From the NCBI RefSeq assembly GCF_905475395.1, contig NC_058340.1, positions 75,680,181-75,744,180 on the forward strand: DNA of 64,000 nucleotides, given 5' to 3'. The notes beneath the pieces are model-generated. The model was given only the letters and a program-made list of their open reading frames with translations. It made no database searches and was not told where the DNA came from. Of this stretch, positions 12,601 to 22,900 are shown one piece after another. The DNA comes from Chrysoperla carnea. Lineage: Eukaryota > Arthropoda > Insecta > Neuroptera > Chrysopidae. A program made the translations under genes and the position numbers. The first letter of the stretch is position 1. Every line of letters begins with the position of its first letter.

Positions 12601-15600
12601 GCTTCCATGGGTAAATAATATCTTTGATTCTTTGTTTCACCGTAACGCTTAGTTTTTCCAACTGCATTAAAAATATTATAGGTATTTTTTATTCCTTTAA
12701 AAAATTCCATGATTTATCCCTCATTTTAAAGCTTATCATGCTGGCGAAAATTAGATTCACGGTCTAAATTTGTTTCATTTAGGAAAAAACACGCCAGAGA
12801 AATAATATTAAGACTTAATTTTGTTTATTATGTGATTTTTGTATCATACCTGTAATAAAATTGCCTATAGATAAAAAAAGTAAATTATCACTTAATTATT
12901 AATTATCTAGGCTGTTTCTAACACTGCGAAATTTCGCACGGGTCGAACTAGTAAATACAAAATAAATAAATATAATTATTTTGTTACAAAATCAAGGCTA
13001 TTTATCATTGTTAAATAATAACAATATAATTAATTAACAATCAATTGTGAATTGTTGTAAACCATTGTTAAATGTTTACAATAATATTATAATTATGATT
13101 ATCATGATTATTGTTTAAAGGTCACCATCAATCAAAGTTAAATAGTTAAATGAAGCAGGTGGGTGTGCACAGATTCAAAAAAAAAACTCATTTAATTTTG
13201 AATTAAATTGATTTTGATTTATTTTCATATAAAAAGTTTAAACAAAAAATTCTTGGAAAAGGCTAATTTTTGGGAAAAGGCTAGAGTTTCTGCACCGACC
13301 TTGCTTACAATCGAACACTGAACATAGCAAATTAACCTCAAAATTTCAGGAAAACAGCAGTTACCTCAAATTTTCAACTTTGATTAATTTTCGAAAAATG
13401 AAGCAATTGAGTTGCAATTTTGGGAAAAGATGTAACTTATGATCATAAAAAAGGTTGGAAAAATTTAGCCCGATACATAACCTTAATTTTGAGAAAAACA
13501 GCTCATACAGTTTATGCAACTTTTTTAAATGCACTTTCGGATAGTGCGAACGGTTTCTTTTTTCGAAACCTGATTATGAGCCGAAATATTAGAAAACAAA
13601 AATGCAAAAAACTCGAAAAAATCGAGATTTTCATCATTACAAGGTACAACATTTGAAAATTTCAGTTTTTTTCAGGTTATTTTTTTCAAAATCTGAATTC
13701 CCACAAGATTTGTGCATGGTTATTTCATTCCGGTAGGGCTTAAATTGTGTTTTCTAGAAAGCGAATGCTAATGACTCCAGGACTGGTACAAATCATACTT
13801 GACCTTGAAGAGAAAATTCTCTAAAAATAAATTAGACAAACAAAATAATAAAATAATATTTCCTTCAGTTTTTTTGTTTTTAAATAAACTAATCAATGTC
13901 AAATATCAAATTAAATTTTATATTTTAACAAGAAAAAAATAAGCATTTAAATGATTTTATTAAAAGAATATTTACCAAAAAAACAAATTGATATTTATTG
14001 CGTGTGTCTGTCTGTCTGTCTGTACGTTTGATGTTTACCTCCACCTCCACAATAGTTGTATGTCAATGTAGGTAACAGTGTGTGTTAACTTTGATTTAAA
14101 AATTATTATTTTTGCTAAACAATTTATTTCGTGATTAAATTCGTTTATTTTAATTTCCTTTGCTATTTAAAAGTTTATGTATATTTTTTTTATTATTAAT
14201 ATATTTGTTATTATTTATTTTTCTTTAATAAAAGTAAATTTGTAAGGTATTTGTATCGTGTGTTGGAAAAATAGTTTAACAAACAAAATTATGATATATA
14301 TATATTTCGTTTCCGTTTACTTGTCACTGATTGTACATTTATATGTGATATGAAGTGAAAAGTTATATTTTCACTTTTACTTTAAATATTTATGGTGTTT
14401 TATAATTTAAATTTTTATTTTGCCGCATTTTCGAAACAAAATTTGGGAATTTGGGAAACAGAACAGGACTCCACCATGGAATTTTTTTTGAAATCCACTA
14501 AATTCTTTTCAGCTGTGATGCCAGTTTTTCGCTAGCTATCACTAATGTGTTTTTTTCCGGGACCAGGACTCCACATTCTTGAAACCTATTAGAGCAAGGT
14601 TAATTTTGATCACAAATTTGAAAAGTATGACCCAAATTTAGTAGGATTACATACTGGGTTTATTAAAATTGGATAAAAATTGGATATGATAGAGAAAAAT
14701 TAAATTTTTGAATTCTGTTGACGTCACAAAGTTAAAAAATTCGATTTTTTTGATAACACAGGCAAATATTATCCGTTCTTATTGGAATTTTTTTGAAACC
14801 CACTAATTTTGGGTCATTATTTTCAGCTGTGATGTTAGTTGTTCGCTAGCTATTACTAATGTGCTTAATTTCGGGACCAGGATTCCACATTCTTGAAACC
14901 TATTAGAGCTAGGTTAATTTTGATCACAAATTTGAAAAGTATGACCCAAATTTAGTTTGATTACATACTTAGTTTAACAAAATTGGATAAAATTTGGATG
15001 TGGTATGTAAATTGTAACCGTATAGAAGTGCCCTTATAATTTATTTATAAATTTATAAAATCACATTGGTTTATAATTAAAACAAACTAATTAACTGATA
15101 ATAATAAATCTTAATGACTATCTATCATTTTAATATTATCGTGTACAATATTATACAATAAATATGAATCAATATAGATCACTTCCCTGCGTCAAAAATA
15201 TGAAAAATATTTCTATCAGGATAAAGCCTTGCACACCTAGTCTATATTGTACCAAATAAAGTACAATATTCACGTAATCAAGAATTTTGATTGAGAATTG
15301 TGTTATAACTTGGCAATATAAGACGAAAAGTAAGAAGAAAAGTAAACAATTTGTCTTTTAAAAAACAATTTTTTAATCGTTATTTTTCGTGGTAAACATG
15401 ATTGATAATTATCGAAGTAAGGCCAACTTATGACTGCCATATTGAATGCTTGTGGTCGTCAATAATTTTCCACAATAATAAGATTTATGTATACAAATTT
15501 AATATTAGAATGATTCGATTTAATTGAATCAGAACTGTACTCTAAAGGTAATAAAATAAAGATAATGATATTGATATCAGGAACTGAATGAATTGTAGAT

Positions 15601-18545
15601 AATAGATAATTCCTATTGTAATAATGAATATAAAAATTTTGTACAAACAAGTACAAAACACGGACTAATGACTAACTAACTTGTACCTAATAAGTAATAA
15701 ATAATTTTTATATTATTTATTATTCAGAATCAAATCAGTTATAGTTATATAAAACCATTGAACCATTTTTAATATCAAATATTTTTATAACAATCTTAAT
15801 ATTTATTATATAGAGTGTCCCCCTAAATTACACACACACAAAATTTTGAATTTCCTATGAAATTCTAAAAAAAAAAAAACGTTCTTCGGGAACGTTTCTT
15901 GAATAATATTCGGGAAAAAATTTCATTTTTATAATAAGCAAAGTTGTAGAACATAAAGTTGACTATACTTTATTATCAGACCAGCTTTTCGCTAAGAAAA
16001 CTTTGGTTTTTGACGCTTTTACAATATCTTTAGAGCATTTTATTACATTTACGTCATACAAATTGCCTAATTGACTACACAACAGCCGGACCTGATAATT
16101 ACATCTACCTAAAATCAGTGTTAGTTAGGAATAATTATTAGAAGGATGATTCAGCAGCACATTTTAAAATCGTTTTGATATTAACAGGAAAAAAATTCGC
16201 AATAGTTTTTGGGTGTCTTTAGAATGGTGGGGTCCGGGACACTTGCCCACAATGCCCAATGGGAACGAAAGACTTGGTGACACCCTGTATATTAATAATA
16301 TATTATTTTATTTTATAATAATTCTCTATCTTGTGTTATTCACCGATTGGAACGAAACAAAACTTTAATAACAACAACAAAAAATCAGCCATATCAAAAC
16401 TATAGCAGAAACAGATAAAATATACACATTTTTATTTTATAGTTAAGTGTGAATAGAACTAATCCATATGCGTACATACAATAATACAGCAATAGCAAAC
16501 GCATAATAAATTAGTATTCCGTATTCAGATATATATTCTGCTGTCATAGTTAAAAAAAACCCTAATAAACCTATTAGCATGTTTAAACCTTTTATTTTTT
16601 TACCTACTCATGTGGTTGTGACAATCACATCAATCAGTATTTTGTTATAATACTTATAAGTGGTAGAACCCATCAAAAACATATTTTTTAAAACTATGTT
16701 GCATTTCAAAATAATAATATTTGATATTTGTTAAACAGTATATTACTTTCATACAAACAACTCATGCGTTTGTGTCAACTTCACCACTCAACTCCGTACG
16801 GTAGTTGTATCACTTTTGTGGCACCATTCGCCATATATAATCTCGCGATGAGGTTGAGACAACTTCATATCGGTTGGTATTAAGGATTTTTTCTTCAGTA
16901 AATGTCCGTAATTTCATACTAGTTTATTGTGGATTTTTATCTACAGACCTTGAATGTGTATCTAGGAACTAGGAACACACACAGTTTGAACTATTTTATC
17001 TATTTATAATACAAAACAATTTGCGTTACCTACATTTTATTTTAAATAAGCTAGTAAAGTAATTTAGTTTATGTATGATAACAGCATTATAAAATATTTT
17101 GCATGGAACTTACACAATCCCTCATCCTTACAACATTACCCTTATCCTTATCGCTTGTGATTTATTAATATACAGCGTGTCCTAAAACTGACGTATACGA
17201 AGTGCAGGGTGATAAAATTATATTATTATTGATGATTGAAGAGCTATTTCTATATAATCAAATTTATAAGCATCACTTGCACACAATATATTATATATTT
17301 TTGTAGTTGCGTGGTGTTTTAAAGCTAAAAATAACACATTATTTGACTACAAAGCATGTATTTAGTTTATATATGTATGTACCGTGCAATAAACCAAAAC
17401 TTTTTTACAATACTGTAGGTTTACAATCAAATTGTCATATAAAAGTGATACAGTAAATTTTTGCCTCAAATCATTGTATATATTTCTAACTTCAAAATTG
17501 GCCAAGTCTCATAAAAAGGGGGTGAATTTCCTGAAATCCCTTCTTATTACATACTAACGTCACTTAATGCTTCTAGGCACCGTGGCTTCTAGGCACCAAT
17601 TTCTTCGTTTTTACATAATATATAGATAGCTTTCATTCTCAAAGTTGAAAACGATTATTTTCGAATCCAAAAATTGCAAAGGAACTGTCTATATAGAATT
17701 GCATCCTCAACATCGTTCTACTCTTCGTATACGATACTTTTAGAACACTCTGTATTAGAATATAGGTAAACTTCGTTGTTGGTGGTATTTTCTTTGTGTT
17801 TTTATACAAAAGATAAATAAATTTTTCAATTTTTAATTAACAAATCATTTTCCAATAACATGCCATCTTGATATGCATATTTTATTACACGTGTTTATTG
17901 GAAAATGTTTCAATTATTTAATTATTTTATTATTGAATTTCATGGAAAATTTTAAACTATACATATTTAATTGTTTAAATATATTATGTATACTGAATTA
18001 TATTGTATTTAGCAAAACAAAAGTATAAAAAAAGTACATACTATACAATTTGCGTTCTTACGGGTATATAGTGATGTTTACGAAAAAATGTTTCAAACAA
18101 AAGTTGTTAATTTTTTTATAAGAAACATCTTTTATTTTTAAACTTTTGTTCTATCTCTAACGGTTTACAAGATGGTTTCTACGGACCCAAGACCCAATTG
18201 ACCTATGTTGCTCATTTACGAACTCGATCTCACTTTTTACTTGTCCTCAGCATGCTATATAAATTTCAGCTTGATATCTCTTTTCGTTTTTGAGTTATCG
18301 TGATGACAGACGACAGACAAACGACAGAAATGCAGACAACCGTAAATGGACTAATTAGGTGATTTTATGAACACCTATACCAAAATTTTGTTGATAGCAT
18401 CGATATTTTTAAGCGTTACAAACTTGGGACTAAACTTAGTATACCTTGATATATTTCATAAACATGAAATAATAAACAAATTATAAAACAGAAATTAAAG
18501 AAAATACCAAATGAAATAAAATTTAAATAAAAAAAACAAGAAATA

Positions 18546-18582
<37 letters not shown>

Positions 18583-19119
18583 AACCAAAATTAACAATAA
18601 AAAAATAAAAATAAAGAAAAAATGAAAAAATTTCGAATAATGAAAAAATAAAACATAAATAGAAAGGATAATATAACAAAAAAAAAAATAAATAAATAAA
18701 TAAATAAAAAAGTACAAACCCAGGAATAAATCCATCGGTACGTTGCTTAAAGAAAATTGTTTGTTCATTCGGAAAACAATCCAAATACATAATATCAACC
18801 AAAAAAATCAATTAAAACAAATTTTTAATTTAACACATAACCGGTGTTTTTTATCTTTTTGATTTTAACACGTGTGTGATGTATGAAAATAATTAAAAAA
18901 CAAACAAAATGATCTACTACAAATGTTTTTAATATTATCATCATCATCATCATTGTTGTTGTTGTTGAATGTCATTGTAATCTTACATCAACAATCAAAT
19001 TAAACATCTATATTAAAGTGCATTTATAAGAAAGTTGTAAATACGCACCCTGGAATATGATTTCCAGATAATTGTGAATAAAATAATTCTCGTTCACGTG
19101 GTAACACTACCGAATACAT
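9678..19119 (-). CDS. Ciliary microtubule inner protein 2 (CIMIP2/FAM166 family)
   Basis: Members of this family bind inside axonemal doublet microtubules in cilia and sperm tails. Coding exons on the minus strand are exon 1a 19049-19119 (or 1b 18720-18790), then 12193-12268, 10607-10823, 10030-10248 and 9678-9901, giving 268 aa with either start. Every junction is GT/AG and in frame. The family hallmark, a Gly-Tyr-Thr-Gly motif after a proline-rich turn, occurs three times: IPGYTGHCPTLKFRFGQCYG, ILGYTGYIPGLSFRYGKSY and IAGYTGHIPRL. The C-terminal third is basic and charged (KERRQRRELRSAERK), likely helical. Intron 1 spans about 6.5-6.8 kb and is full of repeats. In insects expression is expected in testis and ciliated sensory neurons; this is inference. 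The family call rests on the three GYTG modules and the FRxGxxYG pattern. Confidence 0.88.
10824..12192. repeat. CIMIP2 intron 2 with an inverted-repeat element
   Basis: Between about 11005 and 11390 the words GGGTAAAATGATCCC and GGGATCATTTTACCC recur in both orientations, as expected of a small non-autonomous inverted-repeat element. The same words appear near 2255-2280 in a UGT intron. No exon was found here. Confidence 0.45.
13240..13500. repeat. Dispersed repeat shared with 35230-35480
   Basis: Shares ACCGACCTTGC, TTTTCGAAAAATGAAG, TTGCAATTTTGGGAAAA and a GATCATAAAAAAGG-containing stretch with the Abp1 intron sequence at 35230-35480. In reverse complement the second copy has GGGTTCGATACCC, which looks like a polymerase III B box, so a tRNA-derived SINE is possible. 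I did not find a convincing A box. Confidence 0.45.
14470..15000. repeat. Direct tandem duplication, period about 300 bp
   Basis: Units at about 14470-14690 and 14785-15000 share TTTTCAGCTGTGATG, TTCGCTAGCTAT, GGGACCAGGA, CCACATTCTTGAAACCTATT and TTTGAAAAGTATGACCCAAA in the same order and orientation. Divergence is moderate, so the duplication is not recent. No coding frame. Confidence 0.8.
15811..16292. mobile_element. Possible TIR element containing the AGGCAATTTGTATGACG motif
   Basis: Left end TATAGAGTGTCCCCC and right end (reverse complement) ATACAGGGTGTCACC are similar but imperfect. At about 16005-16075 it carries one copy of a motif found tandemly at 29611-29720 and 63516-63615. Confidence 0.35.
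17173..17752. mobile_element. TA-flanked inverted-repeat element, 580 bp
   Basis: The left end CAGCGTGTCCTAAAACTGAC and right end (reverse complement) CAGAGTGTTCTAAAAGTATC continue into a shared CGTATACGAAG word; about 80% of the first 36 bases match. TA lies on both sides (17171-17172 and 17753-17754), as for Tc1/mariner-type insertion. Non-autonomous. Confidence 0.65.
18055..18465 (+). repeat. Dispersed repeat family D1, partial copy
   Basis: Same orientation as the UGT intron copy: GTGATGTTTACGAAAAAATG, CTATCTCTAACGGTTTACAA, GGTGATTTTATGAACACCTA and AAACTTGGGACTAAACTTAG. It lacks the AGTTAATTG end. Confidence 0.7.
18720..18790 (-). CDS. CIMIP2 alternative first coding exon 1b
   Basis: Starts with ATG at 18790 and reads MYLDCFPNEQTIF...DGFIPG before a GT donor at 18719 (GG|GTTTGT). 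It has the same length (71 bp), the same phase and the same IPG ending as exon 1a at 19049-19119; 9 of 24 residues are identical, including MY at the start. Splicing to 12268 gives IPG-YTGHCP. A run of A-rich low-complexity DNA follows in the intron. I read 1a and 1b as a duplicated exon used alternatively, each with its own start codon. Confidence 0.7.
19049..19119 (-). CDS. CIMIP2 alternative first coding exon 1a
   Basis: Starts with ATG at 19119 and reads MYSVVLPRERELF...GNHIPG before the donor GG|GTGCGT. Its 71 bp and phase fit exon 2 exactly. It is the upstream member of the exon pair and therefore the better guess for the default start. Confidence 0.75.
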
Positions 19120-19317
19120 TATCACGTTGTTAGAACTGTTATTTATCACTGTGGAAAAACTTTATTCATTAATCAACCGCCAAAGTTTTTTTTTTTTTCT
19201 AAACGGTACTTTTTATTTTATAAGAAAAAAAATAATTTTTATAGTTTTTGCATCAAAGTGTTTTTTTATATAATTTTATGTACAGAATGATTCATGAAAA
19301 ATAGCGTAATTAGTTGT

Positions 19318-19930
19318 GAACAAACTTGAACAAAGATGTGCCTAACTGTGCGCCCCCTCCTGGGCCATATCTTTATACGGACGGGTCAAGAGCCGGAGAT
19401 CTATCTGGTGCAGGGGCTTATGGATCCAGAATAAAGGAATCGAGAGGTTCCCAGATCTGTAACTCGAAAGATTACAGTGGGACACACATCAGCATGTGAC
19501 TAACTTTTCGCCCACTCCTGGACCGTATCTTTATACGGATAGGTAAAGAGTTGGAGATCTATCTGGTGCATGGCTTATGGACCTAGAATAATGGAATCGA
19601 GAGCTGCCCAGATCTGTAACTCGAAAGGTTACAGTGGGACACATCAGCATCTTCTCAGATAGTCAGGCCGCCCTTCAAGCTCTTTAGGCGTCAAGATTTC
19701 AATAGAGGATAGTCTATGAATTCTTCGAGGAACTAAATCACCTGCCACTGAACAACACAGTCAGGCTGATCTGGGTACCGGGTCATCCTGGCGTTAAAGG
19801 GAATGAAACAGGAGAATCGTTGGCACGAGAAGGGTCGTCTAAACCGCCTCTTTCACCTGAACCTGTCATTCCCAAAGCAAGATGCTCCGCAATTTACCGA
19901 ATCAAAAAAGGCATGACAAGTCCATCTAGA
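19318..19930 (+). mobile_element. LINE fragment: RNase H domain with internal tandem duplication
   Basis: Encodes the RNase H domain of a non-LTR retrotransposon (I/R1/Jockey-type): PYLYTDGSRAGDLSGAGAYG with the first catalytic Asp, then FSDSQAALQAL, then LIWVPGHPGVKGNE and LAREGS. The segment carrying the first motif is repeated in tandem with a period near 157 bp (units about 19343-19497 and 19500-19655); the second unit has TD changed to a different reading and both contain stops, so the copy is dead. After ARCSAIYRIKKG the LINE similarity ends near 19930. Confidence 0.8.
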
Positions 19931-20579
19931 CTCCTGAGACCTCAATTTTTCCACTAATTCAGTGGAGCCTTTAATTGGAAATTTCCTTTTATTCAGTGTA
20001 TGACTTTGAAAATTCTCCAAAAACACATTTAGAACCTGAATAAGTTTTGGTTTTTCCATCGATAAATTTCATATAAGCCCTATTACAAAAATAGCAAATT
20101 ATTCGAAAAATTTCGCCCACTTATCATGAAGCATTCTGTACCAAAATTAATTAGAGCACAATTAACTTTGCTCTCACATAACAAATTTTCTACTAGATCG
20201 ATAAATCTTTATTGACAACTAATATGCTCTGAAATTTCAAATTTTTTGGACCAGGGTTGTCCCCGCAAAGTTCCTGGAAGTCGATAGAAAAATTTTTCAT
20301 TACGAAGAAAACATTCGTCGATAGACAAACAGACAGATACAATAATGATTTAAAAAAATATTTTCTGGGGGTAAATTTTTTTCTTTTTTTATGAATTAAA
20401 TTCGACCGTTAAAAATGAACAGGTGTCACTATTTTAAAAACTTTCTTATCGAAAAAATTCTACCTAAAAAAAAATCACTCAAACACAAAACAAAACATTA
20501 AATTTCACTTCACAAACAAAAAAATAACCCAACCATTTTTTTACAAAACCACTTAAAATTTAAAAGCAAACTTCCGAAT

Positions 20580-20930
20580 GATTTAATAGGCCCATTATTA
20601 TAATTTTCCCATTGTTATGATTTCAAAAGCATTCGTTCGCATTGTAAATGGGATCGAATCGGTCGCTTCGGCGTCGAGTCGCGTCTGTGTATAAAAATGC
20701 ACTTAAAATACTAACTGACAAAACACTGTTTTTATTATAAAACGAACCACCACTAGGCCACGCCAGAGAGTTTTATGAAGTCTGTCATATAAAAATGAAT
20801 TGAACATGTGAGGTGAACAGAACACGGAACACAACGGAACGGACTGGTAATAAGCGGAGCGCTGCAATATAATGTTGGAAACACGCGAATCCAAATAATC
20901 ATACACAACAACACAAAACAGCACAGGTAA
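20580..20930 (+). promoter_or_regulatory. Possible promoter and 5' untranslated exon
   Basis: A locally GC-richer, CG-rich stretch (GGTCGCTTCGGCGTCGAGTC) precedes TATAAAA at 20690-20696, and CAGCACAG|GTAAAT near 20930 could be a splice donor. No downstream exon can be tied to it; Abp1, the next plus-strand gene, starts 11 kb away. Speculative. Confidence 0.2.
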
Positions 20931-21089
20931 ATTTATTTCTTGTTTATTGTTATGATAAATACACCTGAGTTTTTAGCATATTTGATACAAATAGTTAGTG
21001 ATTTCATTCTGAAAACCAAAATTTCATGATTTTTTTAGTTGATCCAGAACCAGGTTTAATTAACAGTCATTTCAGACTGACGGGAAATT

Positions 21090-21403
21090 TAAAAGGTTGT
21101 TATTAAGGTAGTGGCAGATGTCTCATTTTCTCTGTCACTGCCCAGCTCTTGGCACGAGGAGGTGAACTCACTTGAGCCAGCCTTTCTTTGACGATCTCTC
21201 CGACCTGAAGTTCGTTGACCTCACAGCACTCCAGGTGTTCAAAAAAAGCTCTAAATGGTTCATGGAGTAGTGGCCGGGGATGGGCCAACGGTATCACAAC
21301 GGACCCTATGGTCTAAGTGTGTCCCACGCCAGGACAGGCACTCTAACCTAATCTGGCCTAACCTAATCTAGCCTAACCTAATCTAACCTAATCTAACCTA
21401 AGA
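21090..21403 (+). mobile_element. LINE 3' end with CCTAA-rich tail
   Basis: Plus-strand translation gives SLCHCPALGTRR, THLSQPFFDDLSDLKF and KSSKWFME, then a stop and a 3' UTR with GGACCCTATGGTCTAAGTGT. This is the C-terminal CCHC-type end of an R1/I-like LINE and matches the minus-strand copy at 34650-35150. It ends in a tail of TAACCTAATC-like units (21345-21403). It may be the 3' continuation of the RNase H fragment at 19318-19930. Confidence 0.75.
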
Positions 21404-21414
21404 TAGTGGCAACT

Positions 21415-21660
21415 TTTTGTACCATACTCTGCAATTTTGTACGATGATTTCCGTAACATCTGGATCGTCGAAGTTAAACTTGGCGAAAACGTATTATCGG
21501 ACAGGACGTCTAAAATTCGATCGAAGCACTCGATATCTGCAATGTAGTGCTTTTAAATGTTTACCAAATGCTTCGCGCTCTAGCAGTTTTTCCTGCTGCA
21601 ACAGTGACGAATGAACGCTTCTTTTCAACTTTGCGTCGTCGTCGTTGAAAACATAGCTTA
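21415..21660 (+). mobile_element. hAT transposase C-terminal fragment
   Basis: One frame reads FPAATVTNERFFSTLRRR, the hAT C-terminal dimerisation motif (typically LP.T....ERSFS.LR..K). Stops occur on both sides, so this is a remnant of an autonomous or host-like hAT transposase. Confidence 0.6.
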
Positions 21661-21664
21661 GATC

Positions 21665-22900
21665 GATAATGTCTGAAGATCGGAAAGATACAGGCAGAAA
21701 CTTGCCTCAGTCCAAAGACCAGCCGTACTCCAGATTACCTGTACGTAACCCGCAGTCTCCGAAGCAGTGATGCTAGTCATTTCAAAGGTAATTCCGATCG
21801 GTTTACAAACTGTTGAGCGGAAAGAACTATACCAGCTCCGAATGATAGGATAGCTGAAAGATGAACGAAAAGCAATTGTAAGTAAGCAATTTGACCATGA
21901 GTGGCAAGAACGGTGACAAACGTCCACAACAAGTAGATTGATAGCGAGGCTCATCCCAAAACTAAACATCTAGATCAGGGCTTCTTAAACTTTTGTAATC
22001 CACGACCCCATTTATGATTGCGAGTTTCTTGACGACCCCATACAAATATAAAAGAAAAATAAATTAATATTTTTTGATGATTTATTTATTAGGTAACAAT
22101 ATACATATACATATGAAAATATATAAGTTTAGAATTCGTTTTGAAACATACAAAAATCTAAAATTATAAATTGCAAAAAAAAATTATAAAATTGTATTTA
22201 TTACCACTTTTGGATTCTGACCGTCTTAATTCTCTCGAATATATTCAAGTAGTTGCGTGGTAAGTTTTAAATTAAAGTATAAGTTAAAAATTTAATGAGA
22301 TGGATGTGCCTGTTTTTTATTGCATAACAAATCAAATTGGGATTTAATATGTGTTAAAGCTGTTTCTTCAGCAATAAAACCTAGAAATTTTGTTCATAAT
22401 TATTTCTAGGGATTATTTCGGCTTTTAGAGATTGACAAAAATAAATTTATATTTTTTATTAATTCCAATAACATTTCATAATTCATAGTAAATGTTATTC
22501 AAGTTATTATAATACTCTTAATAGAAATGCAGGTACAAATAATCTTTCCGAACTAGAAGATTTTATGATATATTTATCTACGATAATTGTTATTTTATCT
22601 TTAAATTGTATTTATCTTAAAATTTTATCTTTAAATTGTATTTTTACCTCTCGCGACCCCAGAATTTTGCTACGCGACCCCAAATGGGGTCGCGACCCAT
22701 AGTTTAAGAACCCCTGATCTAGATAGAACGCGAACACGCAGAAATAAAATAATTTTCTTCCTAATAAAATTCCTATCAACAGCGAATGGGACTGAGGAGT
22801 AGTACTATATTTTCCCGTAAATGATGGGCCGTGGAGAGAAAAGTTGCGTGGGATATCCTGTGAGAATCACCAACCCCCAAAATGTATATAGATAGGCATA
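21665..22900 (+). mobile_element. R1/I-like LINE fragment between RT and RNase H, split by a hAT element
   Basis: The plus frame has KLASVQRPAVLQIT, SEAVMLVISKVIPIGLQTVE and FDHEWQER...RLIARLIPKL, the segment that follows the reverse transcriptase in R1-type LINEs (W....GRWTRRLIP). After the hAT element at 21976-22716 the coding similarity resumes weakly in a frame reading FFLIKFLSTANG, like (V)NFYLTQFLSGHG. It contains several stops. Confidence 0.6.
21976..22716. mobile_element. Non-autonomous hAT element, 741 bp
   Basis: Ends are CAGGGCTTCTTAAACTTTTG and, in reverse complement, CAGGGGTTCTTAAACTATGG, flanked by a perfect 8-bp duplication ATCTAGAT (21968-21975 and 22717-22724). Both ends carry repeated CGACCCC words, a style common in hAT elements. 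It is inserted into the LINE fragment, so it is younger than that fragment. Confidence 0.95.

Larger units (their letters stand above)
12269..18719. other. CIMIP2 intron 1, repeat-filled
   Basis: No further exon was found. It holds a dispersed repeat (13240-13500), a ~300-bp direct duplication (14470-15000), a weak inverted-repeat element (15811-16292), a TA-flanked element (17173-17752), a D1 copy (18055-18465), and a 38-base A run near 18545. Confidence 0.6.

Noticed and set aside
18416-18811. Long Phe-rich membrane-like frame on the minus strand
   Set aside because: Produced by the A-rich run beside CIMIP2 exon 1b; only the 71-bp exon is credible.
21346-21403. Interstitial telomere
   Set aside because: The CCTAA-like units are imperfect, short, and attached to a LINE 3' end that recurs elsewhere with the same kind of tail.
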